Counted from the first letter of the stretch, positions 47,242 to 59,403 are shown. The stretch is 64,000 nucleotides of DNA from Perognathus longimembris pacificus (GCF_023159225.1 NC_063174.1:38475691-38539690), one strand, 5' to 3'. Program-made: numbers and translations. Notes: generated from the sequence alone by a model not told the origin.

Positions 47242-50200
47242 TTTAAATAGCAGGAGGCGATGTAAACATAGGACATATGTAGACATAAAACAAATATGGA
47301 CATAAGGCATATGTGGGGGCCTCTACCACAAGGAGGAGCAGGTGGAGGGGCCACCCGTTTGGCTCAGTCTGGGGAAAATTGGACTTCTTGGTCCGTTTCT
47401 GCGCCACTCAAGATAATGCAGGTAGCGCTCCCCATCTCTGGCGGTGAGGTAAGAGCAGGTTTGGGCTCTGGAGCTCCATGGCAGTCAGGGTGCTAGTAAC
47501 TTAGCACATGTGGTTAGTAAACATTTTTTCATAAACATTGAAGCAAGGTGTCAAAACCCTCAACTCCTATTTCCCTCCAACTGGAACCCTTAAATTTAGC
47601 AGCAGGGGAGAGACAAAAGGGAAACGACAATGTAATAATACTCCATTCCAGTTCTTTTGCAAGGCTGCAGGTAATATTGCCGCAGCAAAACATTGCGCCA
47701 GAAAGACGCCAAGGCAGAGTCCAGGAAGCAAGCAGGGCCGGCGCTGGTCCATCACTGATGTACGCAGGCACGCTTCCCGTATTTCCATGGAAGAGCAGGA
47801 AGAAATTCGTCACGGTCTTTGTTTTCCTAGAGAGTAACAAGGAGAAGACATTTCTCCAGAGGGAATGTGCATATCCAAATTGGCTTGGTCCCCCAATTGG
47901 GGAAGGCGCATGCAAAGCTCCTTCCCGGACTGATTTGGGGAGATTTAAAATTTTTTAGTGTAAATTTAAGATATTTAATGTAAGCATAGCTGTCCTTAAC
48001 TGGTCATGGGGGCTGTTCCCCTCCTTTTTGTTTTAATTAATGACAGAGGAGGGCACCAGGCTGGGAGTATGGGTGGAGGTCATCTCTTCTGGAACTACTT
48101 CCTGCTGAAAGGGGGTGAAGTAGTCAGGGGCCCCTGATTTGTCATATGGCCTGGTACCGTCCAGTTTGGTTGGTAAAAGTCCTCATGATTACCACAAGAA
48201 TGGTTTTCAGGGCCAGAGGGTGTCATGGTCTCCTCTGGCTACCTTCTGTAGCTTAGGCACATCAGGGAGTCCCTGGGGCCTCCAGGGTCCAGATCTGCGC
48301 TGGGCACAGCAGTGTAGAAACTGCAAGTTCCCAGGTGGTGACCTCAGTGAGGGATGTTATCCTGTTAAAAGAGACTTTTGAAAAGGTCAGGCAAAAGGCT
48401 GACAAATTCACAGGGCTAGTTAACACGAATGACATAGAACATACCCTGGGTATAAGCCAGAAAAGTTCCATTTGGAACATAAACCCAATTGTGGTCAATT
48501 ACAAGGAAGGAGGGATAGCTGAAGGAAGTGTTTAGTCCTAGTGGGCCGGTTTGGAGTAGCCAGTCAGAGGCTAAAATAAATATATATACATATATACAAC
48601 TAGCAGGAAAAGGAAAATAGATAGGTATGGAGATTGGGTACAACTGTTCCTCCTGATCTCCCGGCTCTGATTAGTTTTGAAAGGGCGAGACAAGGTGACT
48701 CTGTTTAGGATGTAACATCATTCTCCTCTTACTCCTCTCCATATCCCTGTTCCCTGGACCGGCTGAGTCCCAGGGGTCCAGATGCTTGTTGCTGGGATGG
48801 CATGCTTCCATCGCCATTTATGGGGTTTGAACTCAGGGCCTGGGCACTGTCCCTGAGCACTTCTGCTCGAGGCTAGCACTCTACCACTTGAGCCACAGTG
48901 CCGCTTTCAGCATTTCTCTGGTTCACTTGAGCCAAGCTTCTGGCCTGGCTCTTTACTGGTTAATTGGGAGATGGAGTTTTAGAGAGTTTTTCTGCCTGGG
49001 CTGGCTTCGAACTACGATCCAAGGAGTTCTAGCTATAAAATCCCTTTTTGTTTCCAATTAAAGCAACAAGGAGAGCAATAGGAATAGAGCCCCATCTGTA
49101 ACTTGTCAAGAATTGACCAACAACTACTTGTTAGAGTTCTGTCATAACACTTAGAGAACAGCAGACTGAATGAGATCTATGTACCATAAATTTAAATCAT
49201 ACCATTTGATCTTACTGGCAGGTGGAAGAGAGCACAAATGAATAATAATTAGGAGGGCAAAGGGTCAGGACAATGTAAGTTCTTAGCTTTAGCAGTGACT
49301 GTGTCTTCCCTCCTGGATCAGCAGGCTTCATTAGCCATGTGGGATGGAGGTAGGCAGGAGAGATGGGTTAAATCTGGGCGAAGCTGTAGTATCATCTCAG
49401 AGAGTCCTCAGGACAGGCTGTCGCACCTCCTTTTGGGCTGCCTGCAAGATTCTACACAGACCGTTTATTTGAAATCTCCCAGTGTTCCCTGGTTGCTTGC
49501 TCTAAGTACTGTGGCTTTTGTAGGCTGATGCCCTTCTGGTTCAGGCAAGTTGACAGCTTTAAAAAGATTTTTCTAGTCACAAAATCCCAAGGTAACTCTG
49601 TTGTCACCAACATAGCTATGATGTCTTTAACCTGGAGTAACTGTTATGATAGGACTATTATGAACCCAGCTCTAATCTTGGGGCAAGGTAAAAATCCTTC
49701 CAAGACTCCTAGATTGCTTGAACAGTTTCCTATGCAAGAGAGACTAAGGAATCGTTAGTAGTGAAACCAGGCAGTTTGGGATCAGACTGTGGAGTCTTCC
49801 TGCCACATTCCACGCAGCTAGCACACACGTTGACCTGTATCCTATGAAGCAAAATGTTAATTTTGGGTCAGGAAAATTTAGGTTAATAGTCACATTTGTA
49901 TAAAATGACTCTGATCCCTCAATCTTAAAGAGTTTGTGAGAGCACAAGAGAGAAAAATGAAAAAGCAAAATCTTAGTCTGTACCAAGAATTGTCATGAAC
50001 AGATGTACACTTGACTTTTAGCATAGAGAATAACATAAAGAATAACACACTGGTTTTACATCATTGAACTTATACCACATGCTGTATATTAGAACCTTTT
50101 TTGGAGTTTTTCTTAGGCATGTTTGCTTGCACCCCAAACAATCCGTTTGGGTTTAAAACCTAGGGTTTTTCCTTGCTGTAACCCTACCTGCAGGCTACAA

Positions 50201-50280
50201 GGGAAAGTTTAACACAGAACTTAAGCAAGTTAACGTAGTGGTTAAAAAGGCGAGTAACTTTTAAACCATGATGCTAGATT
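47242..50280 (-). mobile_element. Degenerate internal region of the antisense endogenous retrovirus
   Basis: This sequence continues upstream (minus strand) of the 3' LTR once L1-E is removed: the polypurine tract complement at 47227-47241 joins directly to it. It is less AT-rich than ordinary intron and contains only short broken frames on the minus strand, such as 47915-47529. A 7SL-type SINE interrupts it at 48818-49022. I could not identify gag, pol or env with confidence, and no 5' LTR was seen. The far boundary near 50280 is a guess from composition. Confidence 0.5.
48818..49022 (-). repeat. 7SL/B1 + Geo-type SINE, antisense, 7SL end truncated
   Basis: The right half and middle are clear in complement. 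The terminal 'ctgagtagctaggatta' part is missing. Confidence 0.8.
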
Positions 50281-51030
50281 TTACCTATTTTGCCCTACAA
50301 TTGGTGGAAATGTTACCAGTATAGACACACTATTTTTCCTACATTTGTGTATGTAGCACTTACTACCCACTGTCACAATTATTTATGTCACTGTTTTCTG
50401 GGCCATATAGTCAACTTCTTGGACTTAGTGATCCTATCTTAGTCCTTGTTATTTTTCAAGCTACTTTTATCCTGCTTTCTTTCTATTTTTTTTTCTATTT
50501 CTGTATTTTTTCACCTAATCTTTTTTTGTTGTATTGTCTCCTTTTTTTCTCATTGGGTCTTATCTTGATACTTTAAGTGCTTTATAGTATTAAAATCATT
50601 TTATTTGGTCTGAAGTAGATACTGGTCTTGTCCTCAAAAGATTGTGAATTAGGGTGTAAGCACTCAAATTATAAATGTGGAATATATTACCAAGGAATTA
50701 AGAACACCGTAATTTTTGCTATTAGAATGGTACAGAAGAGAAGGGTTGACTCAATAGAACATTTCATGTATAGGGACTTGAGTCTAATCCTTAGTATTGC
50801 CTCCCTCCCCTACAAAAAATAATGAGAATATTTAAGTTTTGAGAAAGATGTCTATAAAATGTTTTGGTTTACTTTTTTGTTTTAAAATTTCTGTGAATGA
50901 TGTGCTCGCAATCTCAATAAACAAATAATGTTATTTTTTACAAGCTTGCCTAGAAGAGTAGCAGAAACAACTGTTTCTTTCTCTTTTTTTTTCAGTAAGA
51001 ATATTTCTTTGCTTTGTTGATAAATGCATT
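50281..51030. other. Intron 3 sequence, nothing recognised
   Basis: AT-rich, T-rich near 50480-50550. No supported feature. Confidence 0.5.
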
Positions 51031-51037
51031 CCTTCTT

Positions 51038-51148
51038 GAGATAGGCTCTTCTCTCTGTAGCCTCAGCTGTCCTGGAACTAAAGATCCTCCTGCCCTGGTC
51101 TCCTGTGTTCTGGGATTTCAGACTTGTACCACTATACCTTGCTGACTT
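51038..51148 (-). repeat. B1-like monomer, antisense
   Basis: It reads 'gtagcctcagctgtcctgga', 'gatcctcctgccctggtctc' and 'ctgggatttcagacttgtac', the complement of a B1 monomer. Diverged. Confidence 0.65.
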
Positions 51149-51721
51149 TTTTTTTTTCTCAATTATACTGCCTTCTCTGGTTAATTCTCTTGAGAAAAAT
51201 TAGGAGTATCAAAGCTTAATAAACACTTCAAAAGTTCAATTTTCATTTGCTACATTGAGTTTATTAGCAATTTCATCTGTATTTATATGCTTATTTTTAT
51301 TTACTTTTCTATTGACATATAGCCTATCATAGCACAAATCTCAAGTGTTTGGTAAGTCTTTTACAGTTGTGTGCACTTATTCAATTGCCATCCAGGTCAA
51401 GAATATTTATCCTGTCCTGTCAAAGGTATCACTAAACTGTTCATCATTTAACTAATGCTGAATTTGCTAAACTGTGAAACAGTTATAGAAATTGTTTCTA
51501 AGACTTGATGATTTAGTTAACTGACATGTTGTTAGATTTGTTTTTCTTTGTGGAATTTGTGGTATTAGTATATATGGTTTTTATGATAGTGTAATAAGTA
51601 ATAGCTATGAAGTTTTAGGAAAGTATAGTATCATTTTGAATGTAAGCACTAAAAGCTCAGCATTGCACTTGCTTGACTTTGTAATTATAACTTGTAGTTT
51701 TTTTGTTTTGTTTTGTTTTTT

Positions 51722-51951
51722 AACACCAGTCCTTGGGATTAAACTCAGGCATGTGAAATGTCTTTTAGCTTTTTCACTCAAAGCTAGTATGCTAACATTT
51801 GAGTCACAGGTCTACTTCTGACTTTTTGGTGGTTAATTGGATATTAAGAGTCTCAAGGATTTTTCTGCTTGTGCTGGATTCGAATCACAATACTCAGATA
51901 TGAGCTTCCTGAGTAGTTAGGATTATAGGTGTAAGCCACTGCTGCCCAGCA
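51722..51951 (-). repeat. 7SL/B1 + Geo-type dimeric SINE, antisense
   Basis: It is full-length but diverged, beginning at a T/G-rich tract. Confidence 0.78.
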
Positions 51952-52515
51952 CAAGCATTTGTTTACTTATTTTTGTTGTTCTAACCATTTATAGAGAAGC
52001 CATTTCTGTCCTGGAACTATGGAATTATTAGTGCATATTACTAATATGCTAGCAATTTGACAAACTTTATATTGGTCTCTGTTACATTTTTGTGTCTTTT
52101 GTCCCATGGAATTTCTTTATCTTGTGGAGTTATAAGTTTATTATAAAGAGAAAAATCTACATGAACATGTCTGATGCAATACAGACATGACAATAATTGT
52201 ATATACAGACACAAATTTCTTGAAGTTGAAGGTTTCTGGCACTGTAAGCTCAGTGAATTCTGAACAGGAGGGATTCAGAAGCTTAGCACATCTTTATGAT
52301 AAGACAGCATGTGCCACAGTGAAAAGATTTTGTGCCTCTGATAGAACATATTACAGGATACTATCAATGAAGGTGATTTTTTTCTTATTAGTAAAAATTG
52401 GCTGGTATGGTACCAGTAGGGTTTTAGATAATATAATTGTTTTTGATAGAGTTCCTAATATATATTGGTAATGGCATACAGCTAATCTTTTATTTTCTTT
52501 TTCCTATGTTTTCAG
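51952..52515. other. End of intron 3, nothing recognised except the exon 4 acceptor
   Basis: A 94-codon open frame at 52187-52471 has no recognisable homology and is not joined to the PCNX1 frame. Confidence 0.55.
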
Positions 52516-52561
52516 ATTGGATCTGGTTCTTCTCGTCTTGGAACAGCAGCAACTATTAAAG
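52516..52561 (+). CDS. PCNX1: PCNX1 exon 4 (46-nt small exon)
   Basis: This is a very short exon of 15 codons (IGSGSSRLGTAATIK) plus one base. The acceptor is CTATGTTTTCAG before A52516. The donor is AAAG/GTATAT at 52562, a weaker donor than those of its neighbours. It starts at a codon boundary after exon 3 and ends with G of a G|GA glycine codon completed by exon 5. It was located by matching the expected continuation of the pecanex-like 1 sequence between exons 3 and 5, and all three junction phases agree. The serine- and glycine-rich peptide has no recognisable domain. Because 46 is not a multiple of three, skipping it would disrupt the frame. Confidence 0.93.
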
Positions 52562-52735
52562 GTATATATGATCTAATTTGAGCATTGCTTCTGACTCATT
52601 ACTTTTTTGGTTGATAAGGATAACTGCTGTACCTTCAAATGTAATAAAAGAATTATTCTTGAATTGATAGATAAAATTATCTTAAAGTTTGCCAAATATA
52701 ATTGTTTTATGCTTCCATTATCTAAATTTCTCAAG

Positions 52736-52951
52736 TTTTTTTTTTTTTTTTTTTTTTTTGGCCAGTCCTGGGCCTTGAACTCAGGGCCTGAGCACTGTCC
52801 CTGGCTTCTTCCCGCTCAAGGCTAGCACTCTGCCACTTGAGCCACAGCGCTGCTTCTGGCCGTTTTCTGTATATGTGGTGCTGGGGAATCGAACCTAGGG
52901 CCTCTTGTATCCGAGGCAGGCACTCTTGCCACTAGGCTATATCCCCAGCCC
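52736..52951 (-). repeat. IDL-Geo-like dimeric SINE, antisense, young
   Basis: It is full-length and lies about 175 bp downstream of exon 4. Duplication ctaaatttctcaa lies at 52722-52734 and 52952-52964. It belongs to the 'gggaagaagcc' subfamily. Confidence 0.93.
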
Positions 52952-53288
52952 CTAAATTTCTCAACTTTTGACCACTTGTATTTTATTTCATAACTTAAAC
53001 CTTTTGATCTATAAGAAAATTTTCTTGCCATGAAGGAAAATACTTATATAAATTTAGGTAAGGTTAATGGAAAATTAGTTTGGTGAGAAAAATTTAAATA
53101 TAAACACAAATGTGACACAAAAAGTAGTCTTTTTTTCTTTTGTTCTATGCATGTATTTTAGATTAAATTCATAGTATATTTGCTTTATAACTTTTTAGTT
53201 GATTTTTTTTCAAAGAAGAAAATATCTATTTCAGGTTGTTATAATCTCATTTTTATTTCTTTTTAAAATGTACTTTTTTTTTTAATTA

Positions 53289-53374
53289 ACAAGAGTTTGA
53301 ACTTAGGGCCTCACAGTTGCTCAGCTTGCTTCCTTGGCTGGTGCTATACCCCTTGAGCTACTCATCCAGCCCTA
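53289..53374 (-). repeat. ID-like monomer, antisense, old
   Basis: It ends 'gagctactcatccagccct', the complement of a diverged ID-type tRNA-Ala monomer. Confidence 0.55.
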
Positions 53375-53387
53375 AAATCCACTTTTT

Positions 53388-53583
53388 TTTTGGCCAGTCC
53401 TGGGCCTTGGACTCAGGGCCTGAGCACTGTCCCTGGCTTCTTCCCGCTCAAGGCTAGCACTCTGCCACTTGAGCCACAGCGCCGCTTCTGGCCGTTTTCT
53501 GTATATGTGGTGCTGGGGAATCGAACCTAGGGCCTCGTGTATCCGAGGCACGCACTCTTGCCACTAGGCTATATCCCCAGCCC
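53388..53583 (-). repeat. IDL-Geo-like dimeric SINE, antisense, young
   Basis: It is full-length with a short tail. Duplication ctaaaatccacttttt lies at 53372-53387 and 53584-53599. It belongs to the 'gggaagaagcc' subfamily. Confidence 0.93.
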
Positions 53584-53617
53584 CTAAAATCCACTTTTTA
53601 AAAAAATACTGGTCATG

Positions 53618-53821
53618 GGGCTGGGGATATGGCCTAGTGGCAAGAGTGCTTGCCTCGTATGCATGAGGCCCTGGGTTCAATTCCCCAGCACCAAATATAC
53701 AGAAAATGGCCAGAAGTGGCGCTGTGGCTCAAGTGGCAGAGTGCTAGCCTTGAGCAAAAAGAAGCCAGGGACAGTGCTCAGGCCCCGAGTCCACGGCTAA
53801 GGACTGGCCAAAAAAAAAAAA
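53618..53821 (+). repeat. IDL-Geo-like dimeric SINE, sense
   Basis: It is full-length, with duplication aaaatactggtcatg at 53603-53617 and 53822-53836. It belongs to the 'gcaaaaagaagcc' subfamily. It inserted at the tail end of the 7SL-type SINE that continues at 53837. Confidence 0.93.
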
Positions 53822-53829
53822 AAATACTG

Positions 53830-54058
53830 GTCATGACGCTTGAACTCAGGACCTAGGCTCTTTCCTTGAGCCTCTCAGTGCTCAAGGTTAGTGTTCTACC
53901 ACTTGAACCAGAGCACTGCTTCTGGCTTTTTCTGAATAGTTTATTGGTGATAAGAATCTCATAGACTTTCCTGCCCTGGCTGGCTTTGAACTATGATGCT
54001 CAGATCTTAGTCTCCCAAGTAGCTCGGATTACAGGCAAGAGCCAAGGGTGCCCAGCTT
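53830..54058 (-). repeat. 7SL/B1 + Geo-type dimeric SINE, antisense, host of the preceding insertion
   Basis: The complement of both halves runs from 'tgacgcttgaactcaggacc' to 'caagagccaagggtgcccag'. Confidence 0.83.
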
Positions 54059-54141
54059 GACTTTTTTTTTTTTTTAATGTTATTTCTTTGACCATTTAGC
54101 AAGCATTTAATTATTTAATTTTTTATGATTACTTTTTTTGT

Positions 54142-54224
54142 TTTTATATGGTACTGGGGATTCAAACCCAGGGCTTCATGCATGCTAGCCAAGCACTCTA
54201 CCACTAAGCCACATACCCAGCACC
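54142..54224 (-). repeat. ID-like monomer, antisense
   Basis: It is the complement of a single tRNA-Ala-type monomer ('gggcttcatgcatgctagcc', 'actaagccacatacccagca') without the right monomer, and close to the simple ID element of other rodents. Confidence 0.65.
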
Positions 54225-54230
54225 TTGACT

Positions 54231-54237
<7 letters not shown>

Positions 54238-54261
<24 letters not shown>

Positions 54262-54456
54262 GGCCAGTCCTGGGGCCTTGAACTCAGGGCCTGAGCACTG
54301 TCCCTGGCTTCTTCTTGCTCAAGGCTAGCACTCTGCCACTTGAGCCACAGCACCACTTCTGGCCATTTTCTGTGTATGTGGTGCTGGGGAATCGAACCCA
54401 GGGCCTCATGTATACGAGGCAAGCTCTCTCGCCACTAGGCCATATCTCCAGCCCCG
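54238..54456 (-). repeat. IDL-Geo-like dimeric SINE, antisense
   Basis: It is full-length with a tail of about 31 nt. Perfect duplication ccttgacttattttt lies at 54223-54237 and 54457-54471. Confidence 0.93.
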
Positions 54457-54631
54457 CCTTGACTTATTTTTAAAGAAACAATTTATTAGTTGACCTGATG
54501 AAGCTTTCCATACTACTGGTATATAGTTTTGGTGTGTAATGAAAATAGTCCCTGACATTCTTAATGAAGAAATGAGTGAGTGCATCTTCCATTATAGTAA
54601 TCCTTCATATACAGAAACTACTTCAGGACTG

Positions 54632-54838
54632 GGAATGTGGCCTAGTGGTAGAGTGCTTGACTAGCATGCATGAAGCCCTGGGTTCGATTCCTCAGCACAC
54701 ATGAACAAAAGTTCGGAGTGGCGCTGTGGCTCAAGTGGTAGAGTGTGCTAGCCTTAGCAAAAAAACCCCAAAAATCTCAAGGACAGTGCCCCGGCTCTGA
54801 GTTCAAACCCCAGGATTGAAAAGAGAGAGAGAGAAATA
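54632..54838 (+). repeat. IDL-Geo-like dimeric SINE, sense, older form
   Basis: The left monomer is diverged. The right monomer resembles that of the 7SL-type SINE ('gttcaaaccccaggattg'). The tail is a GA/AAAT simple repeat. Near-duplication of aa[c/t]tacttca lies at both borders. Confidence 0.83.
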
Positions 54839-54921
54839 AATAAATTACTTCAAATGATATATATCTACCACCTTCCTGATATTCATTCTTGGTTTTGCCA
54901 TGCTAAGATTTTTATTCTTAA

Positions 54922-55639
<718 letters not shown>

Positions 55640-55640
<1 letters not shown>

Positions 55641-56060
55641 AAAATTATCAATCAAGATAGTTACAGTGCAATTCTTTTTGGAGAATGTCACTCCTCCCCC
55701 ACTCCCAGTTTTTCCCTCCCATACCCACTCACAAGTTATGTTGTTCATTTTCAATACATTGTCTAGTTAGTACCACTGCTGTATTTGTTTATCCTTTGGC
55801 TCTTCATTTCTATACCCTCCTCCCTTCCTGAAGACAGATAAATGAACAAAGCACATAACATTAGTATCATCACCATCATTGGGCAGGTTGAGATTTATAT
55901 ACATAGAAATCTACCCTTGCAGCTGTCTATACTTGTTCACTGAGTGAGTACTGTTGTCCATGTTAGGTTTTGGCACACTTATTTTGCAAAGGTCCAGGTA
56001 GCTTTTGAAGGTCATACATAGGGTCTTTCCTGCTACCCAGCTCTGTGACAATAGTGCGAA
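55640..56060 (-). repeat. Possible old L1 3' untranslated remnant, antisense
   Basis: T/C-rich runs ('cactcctcccccactcccag', 'ataccctcctcccttcctga') have the texture of antisense L1 3' UTRs in rodents. No coding part is present to confirm it. Confidence 0.3.
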
Positions 56061-57215
56061 AGGTCCCACAAAACATATAAATAAGTGGATGTGGTTGTAC
56101 AGAACTAAAGCTTTGTTTATAAATGGCCATTTTTTCCATAATCCTTAGTTTTTCAAACCCTGGTTTAGATTATATTATAAGCATTTTATGTGAATTTACC
56201 CACCCTTCACTGAAGACATTTGAAGTTGGTACTATTATTTATTCTTACTTTACAGATAAATATATTATAGCTTAGAGAGAATTGTACATCTCAGAGTCAC
56301 AGAGGAGCAAAGTGGTAGTCTTGTAATTCAAATTTAGTTTGGAATAATTCATTTAAACACTCTATTACATAACTTTCACATTGTTTCATAACATGCTTAT
56401 TATAACATAACATTTTTCATGCATTTTCCACTTAAATACTCTTTAGTACTTATATGTCTGTCTGGCAAGTACTGGAAATAAGTTAGTGGCACAGATAACA
56501 GTTTTTACTTTGGTGTGGCTTCCTTAATATTGATGTAGAGTTGTATTACTATGAGTCAGTATATATTTTGTAAGTAGACAGAGTAGAGGATAGAGAGTGG
56601 TAGAGGCCGGGGAAGTAGTAATTTAAAGTAGTGTGGTTTAAGGAAAAGCCTCACCTGGGGCAAAGACCTGAAAAAGAGAAGTATACTATCAGGAAATCCT
56701 GGGGAAAAACAGCTCTTTTCACACGGAAGGGAATAGCAAGCTCAAAAACTGTAAAGTAGGAAAATGCATGTTAGGCATGAGAGATAATTTTGGTGTGAAA
56801 AAAAAAAATGGGGCCAGATTGTGTGGAGTTTTTAGAAGCCATCTTAGATGATAGTCTTAATTCCAAATGAAATAAAGACTGCTAAAGGGTTGCATTACAC
56901 TTTTACAGAATCACGTTGAGAATATATTAAAATGGGACAAACACTGGCCAGGAATCTGGCAATAATCTGGATCTGTTGAAAATTCAATATGACTTGCACG
57001 TACAATGTAAGGGAAATAGATGACTGAGAGCTTTGAAGCTAAGCAATGGAAGGATAGAGTGCCCTTCTATTAAAACAGAAGAGTTTAGGAAAGAGCATTC
57101 ATTTTGGGAAATATCTAGTATGAAGTACTGTATTGCCTCCATGTAACGCTGTTTACAGAGAGAAGTCTGGGTTTCAAGTAAGAAGTCAGTATTTATGTTT
57201 TTGGTTATTTTTCCC
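56061..57215. other. Intron 5 sequence, nothing recognised
   Basis: No element or open frame I can support. Confidence 0.5.
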
Positions 57216-57219
57216 CCTC

Positions 57220-57435
57220 TTTGTTACTGGGACTTGAATTCATGGCCTGGACACTGTCCTTTTGCTTTTTTGCGTAAGGTTGGCACTTTACCACTTGAGC
57301 CACACCTCCACTTCCAGCTTTTTTAGTGGTTAATTGTAGATAAGAGTCTCACAGACTTTTCTGCATGGGCTGGTTTTGAACTGTGATCCTCTGACTTCAG
57401 ACTCCTGAGTAGCTAGGAGCCACTGATGCCTGGCT
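57220..57435 (-). repeat. 7SL/B1 + Geo-type dimeric SINE, antisense
   Basis: It is full-length with a small deletion near the 7SL end. Confidence 0.82.
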
Positions 57436-57465
57436 TGAATTTGTGTTTTAAATTTAGGAAATTTC

Positions 57466-57681
57466 TGGGCTGGGGATATGGCCTAGTGGCAAGAGTGCCT
57501 GCCTCAAATACTATGAGGCCCTGGGTTCGATTCCCCAGCACCACATATACAGAAAATGGCCAGAAGTGGCGCTGTGGCTCAAGTGGCAGAGTGCTAGCCT
57601 TGAGCAAAAAGAAGCCAGGGACAGTGCTCAGGCCCTGGGTCCAAGCCCCAGGACTGGCCAAAAACAAAAACAAAAAACAAA
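57466..57681 (+). repeat. IDL-Geo-like dimeric SINE, sense
   Basis: It is full-length with a (caaaaa)n tail. Perfect duplication aaatttaggaaatttc lies at 57450-57465 and 57682-57697. Confidence 0.93.
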
Positions 57682-57701
57682 AAATTTAGGAAATTTCACT
57701 G

Positions 57702-57766
57702 TCTTACATATGAAACTGTAACCCCTCTGTACATCACTTTGACAATAAATAAGTAAATATTAAAAA
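57702..57766 (+). repeat. Short L1 3'-end fragment, sense
   Basis: 'gaaactgtaacccctctgta' followed by 'catcactttgacaataaata' is the plus-strand version of the very 3' end of L1-A (5713-5775 in complement). Only the last roughly 60 bp is present. Confidence 0.7.
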
Positions 57767-58625
57767 AGTAAATTTAGGAGATTTCAAAGTATAAATAACA
57801 AAAAATCAGGTAAAATATGGAGTTGAATTATTATTGAATAATTATTGAATTGTTGAAGATAGTAGACTTAACAGCAAGCACATAAGGTTTGCTGGGTTGG
57901 AATTTTGGTAGCCTGGCTCTCTGATCCAATCCTTTTTGGTTCTAGCTGTGGTTTGGCACCACCTAGTGGCAATTGTTCATTCTGACTTGAATATGGCTGT
58001 CCAGGTAAGGGTAAGAGTCCCCTAATAATATTAATAAAATAATTATGATATACTTACTAACAGTGACAATACTTGAGACTTGTGGTCCTTTGGCTTGTTT
58101 GGATTTAAAGGACCAGTGATTTAATTGATAGATCAGCAGGTTAGTTGATTAGTTTATACTCATTTTGTCATGATTCAGGATTACTGGGAGAAATCTAAAG
58201 ATTTGGGGTTGTGAGTCGGATTTACTGTCTTTCCTGTCTAAGAACAGTAGACCATCCTCATTTGTGAACAAGGGCTGGATAGAAGATGGAGGACCTAGTT
58301 TCAGGTATTTGTGAATGGCTATTGTAGGACCAGAAAACTGAGAAAGAACTACAAAACAGTGAGTGAATATAGAAAAATTCTTAGGACTGAAGCTTGAGCT
58401 GCTGTGCTTTAAGAAGTCCAGGAGACTGAGTTGCAACAACTTGAAAGATAGAAAACTAAAACTATATATTCCAGTATTCTGAGGAAGATGAATTGAACAT
58501 CTTTTCGAAATGCTGCTGCTGGGTTAAAGAACATGAGGAACTAGACCTGACCATTACATTTTACTATGTGGAAGTCGGCAAGCTTAAAAAAATGTAGTGT
58601 TTCTTTTTGTTGTTGTTGTTTTTGT
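57767..58625. other. Intron 5 sequence, nothing recognised
   Basis: A 96-codon open frame on the minus strand (58439-58149) has no homology I recognise. Confidence 0.5.
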
Positions 58626-58626
58626 T

Positions 58627-58849
58627 GGTTGTGAAGCTTGAACTCAGGGCCTGGGTGCTGTTCCTGAGCTCTTTTACTCAAGGCTAGCACTCTACCATTT
58701 TGAGCCACAGCTCTACTTCCAGTTTTTTGGTTGTTAATTGGAGATAAGAGTCTTGGACTTTTCTGCCCAGGCTGGCTTTGGACTGCCATCCACAGAGTTC
58801 AGCTTCCTGAGTAGTTAGGATTATAGGTGTGAGCCGCCAATGCCCAGCC
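58627..58849 (-). repeat. 7SL/B1 + Geo-type dimeric SINE, antisense
   Basis: It is full-length, with a GTT-rich tail and duplication of about taaaaaaatg at its borders. Confidence 0.83.
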
Positions 58850-59001
58850 CTAAAAAATGTATTTTTAATGGAATAAAGTTAGTTTGCTTAAGAGAGAATT
58901 GGTGAAGAATCAAAGTAACTATAAACTACTGTTTCAGTGACTTCTTGGAAAAAGAGCAGAGACCTAAGGTGATAGATAGCAGACAAGTAAGGATAAAGCA
59001 G

Positions 59002-59003
<2 letters not shown>

Positions 59004-59038
<35 letters not shown>

Positions 59039-59053
59039 ATATATATATATATT
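59004..59053. repeat. (CA)n-(TA)n microsatellite
   Basis: About 16 CA units followed by about 8 TA units. Confidence 0.93.
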
Positions 59054-59159
59054 TTTGGTATATACATACTTTTAAGAGAATAGCATGCTATTATAATTGA
59101 GGAGGAAGAGCCAAAAGATAGAAAGAAAACATGATTTTGTTTTTCATTTATAAAGGTAA

Positions 59160-59403
59160 GCTGATGCCAGTGCCTCATGCCTATCTATAACCCTACCTCA
59201 ACAGGAGACTGAGATCTGAGAATCATAATGCAGAGCCAGCTCAGGCAGAAAAGTTCATGAGACTCTTACTTCCAATAAGGCACACAAAAAAGCTGGAAGT
59301 GGAGCAGTGGGGCAAGTGGTAGAGTGCCTAGGCTTCAGCAAAAAAAAAATATCAAGGACAATTTCTGGACCCTGAGTTCAAGCACCAGGACTGACACACA
59401 CAA
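59160..59403 (+). repeat. 7SL/B1 + Geo-type dimeric SINE, sense
   Basis: Both halves are present. The right half is interrupted by an A run near 59340. Confidence 0.8.

Noticed and set aside
47529..47915. 128-codon minus-strand frame as a retroviral envelope gene
   Set aside because: The position fits the 3' part of a provirus, but I could not recognise envelope motifs with enough certainty. Left as an unidentified internal region.
52187..52471. 94-codon open frame in intron 3 as an extra exon
   Set aside because: There is no recognisable homology. I see no good splice sites that join it to the PCNX1 frame, and no counterpart is expected between exons 3 and 4.
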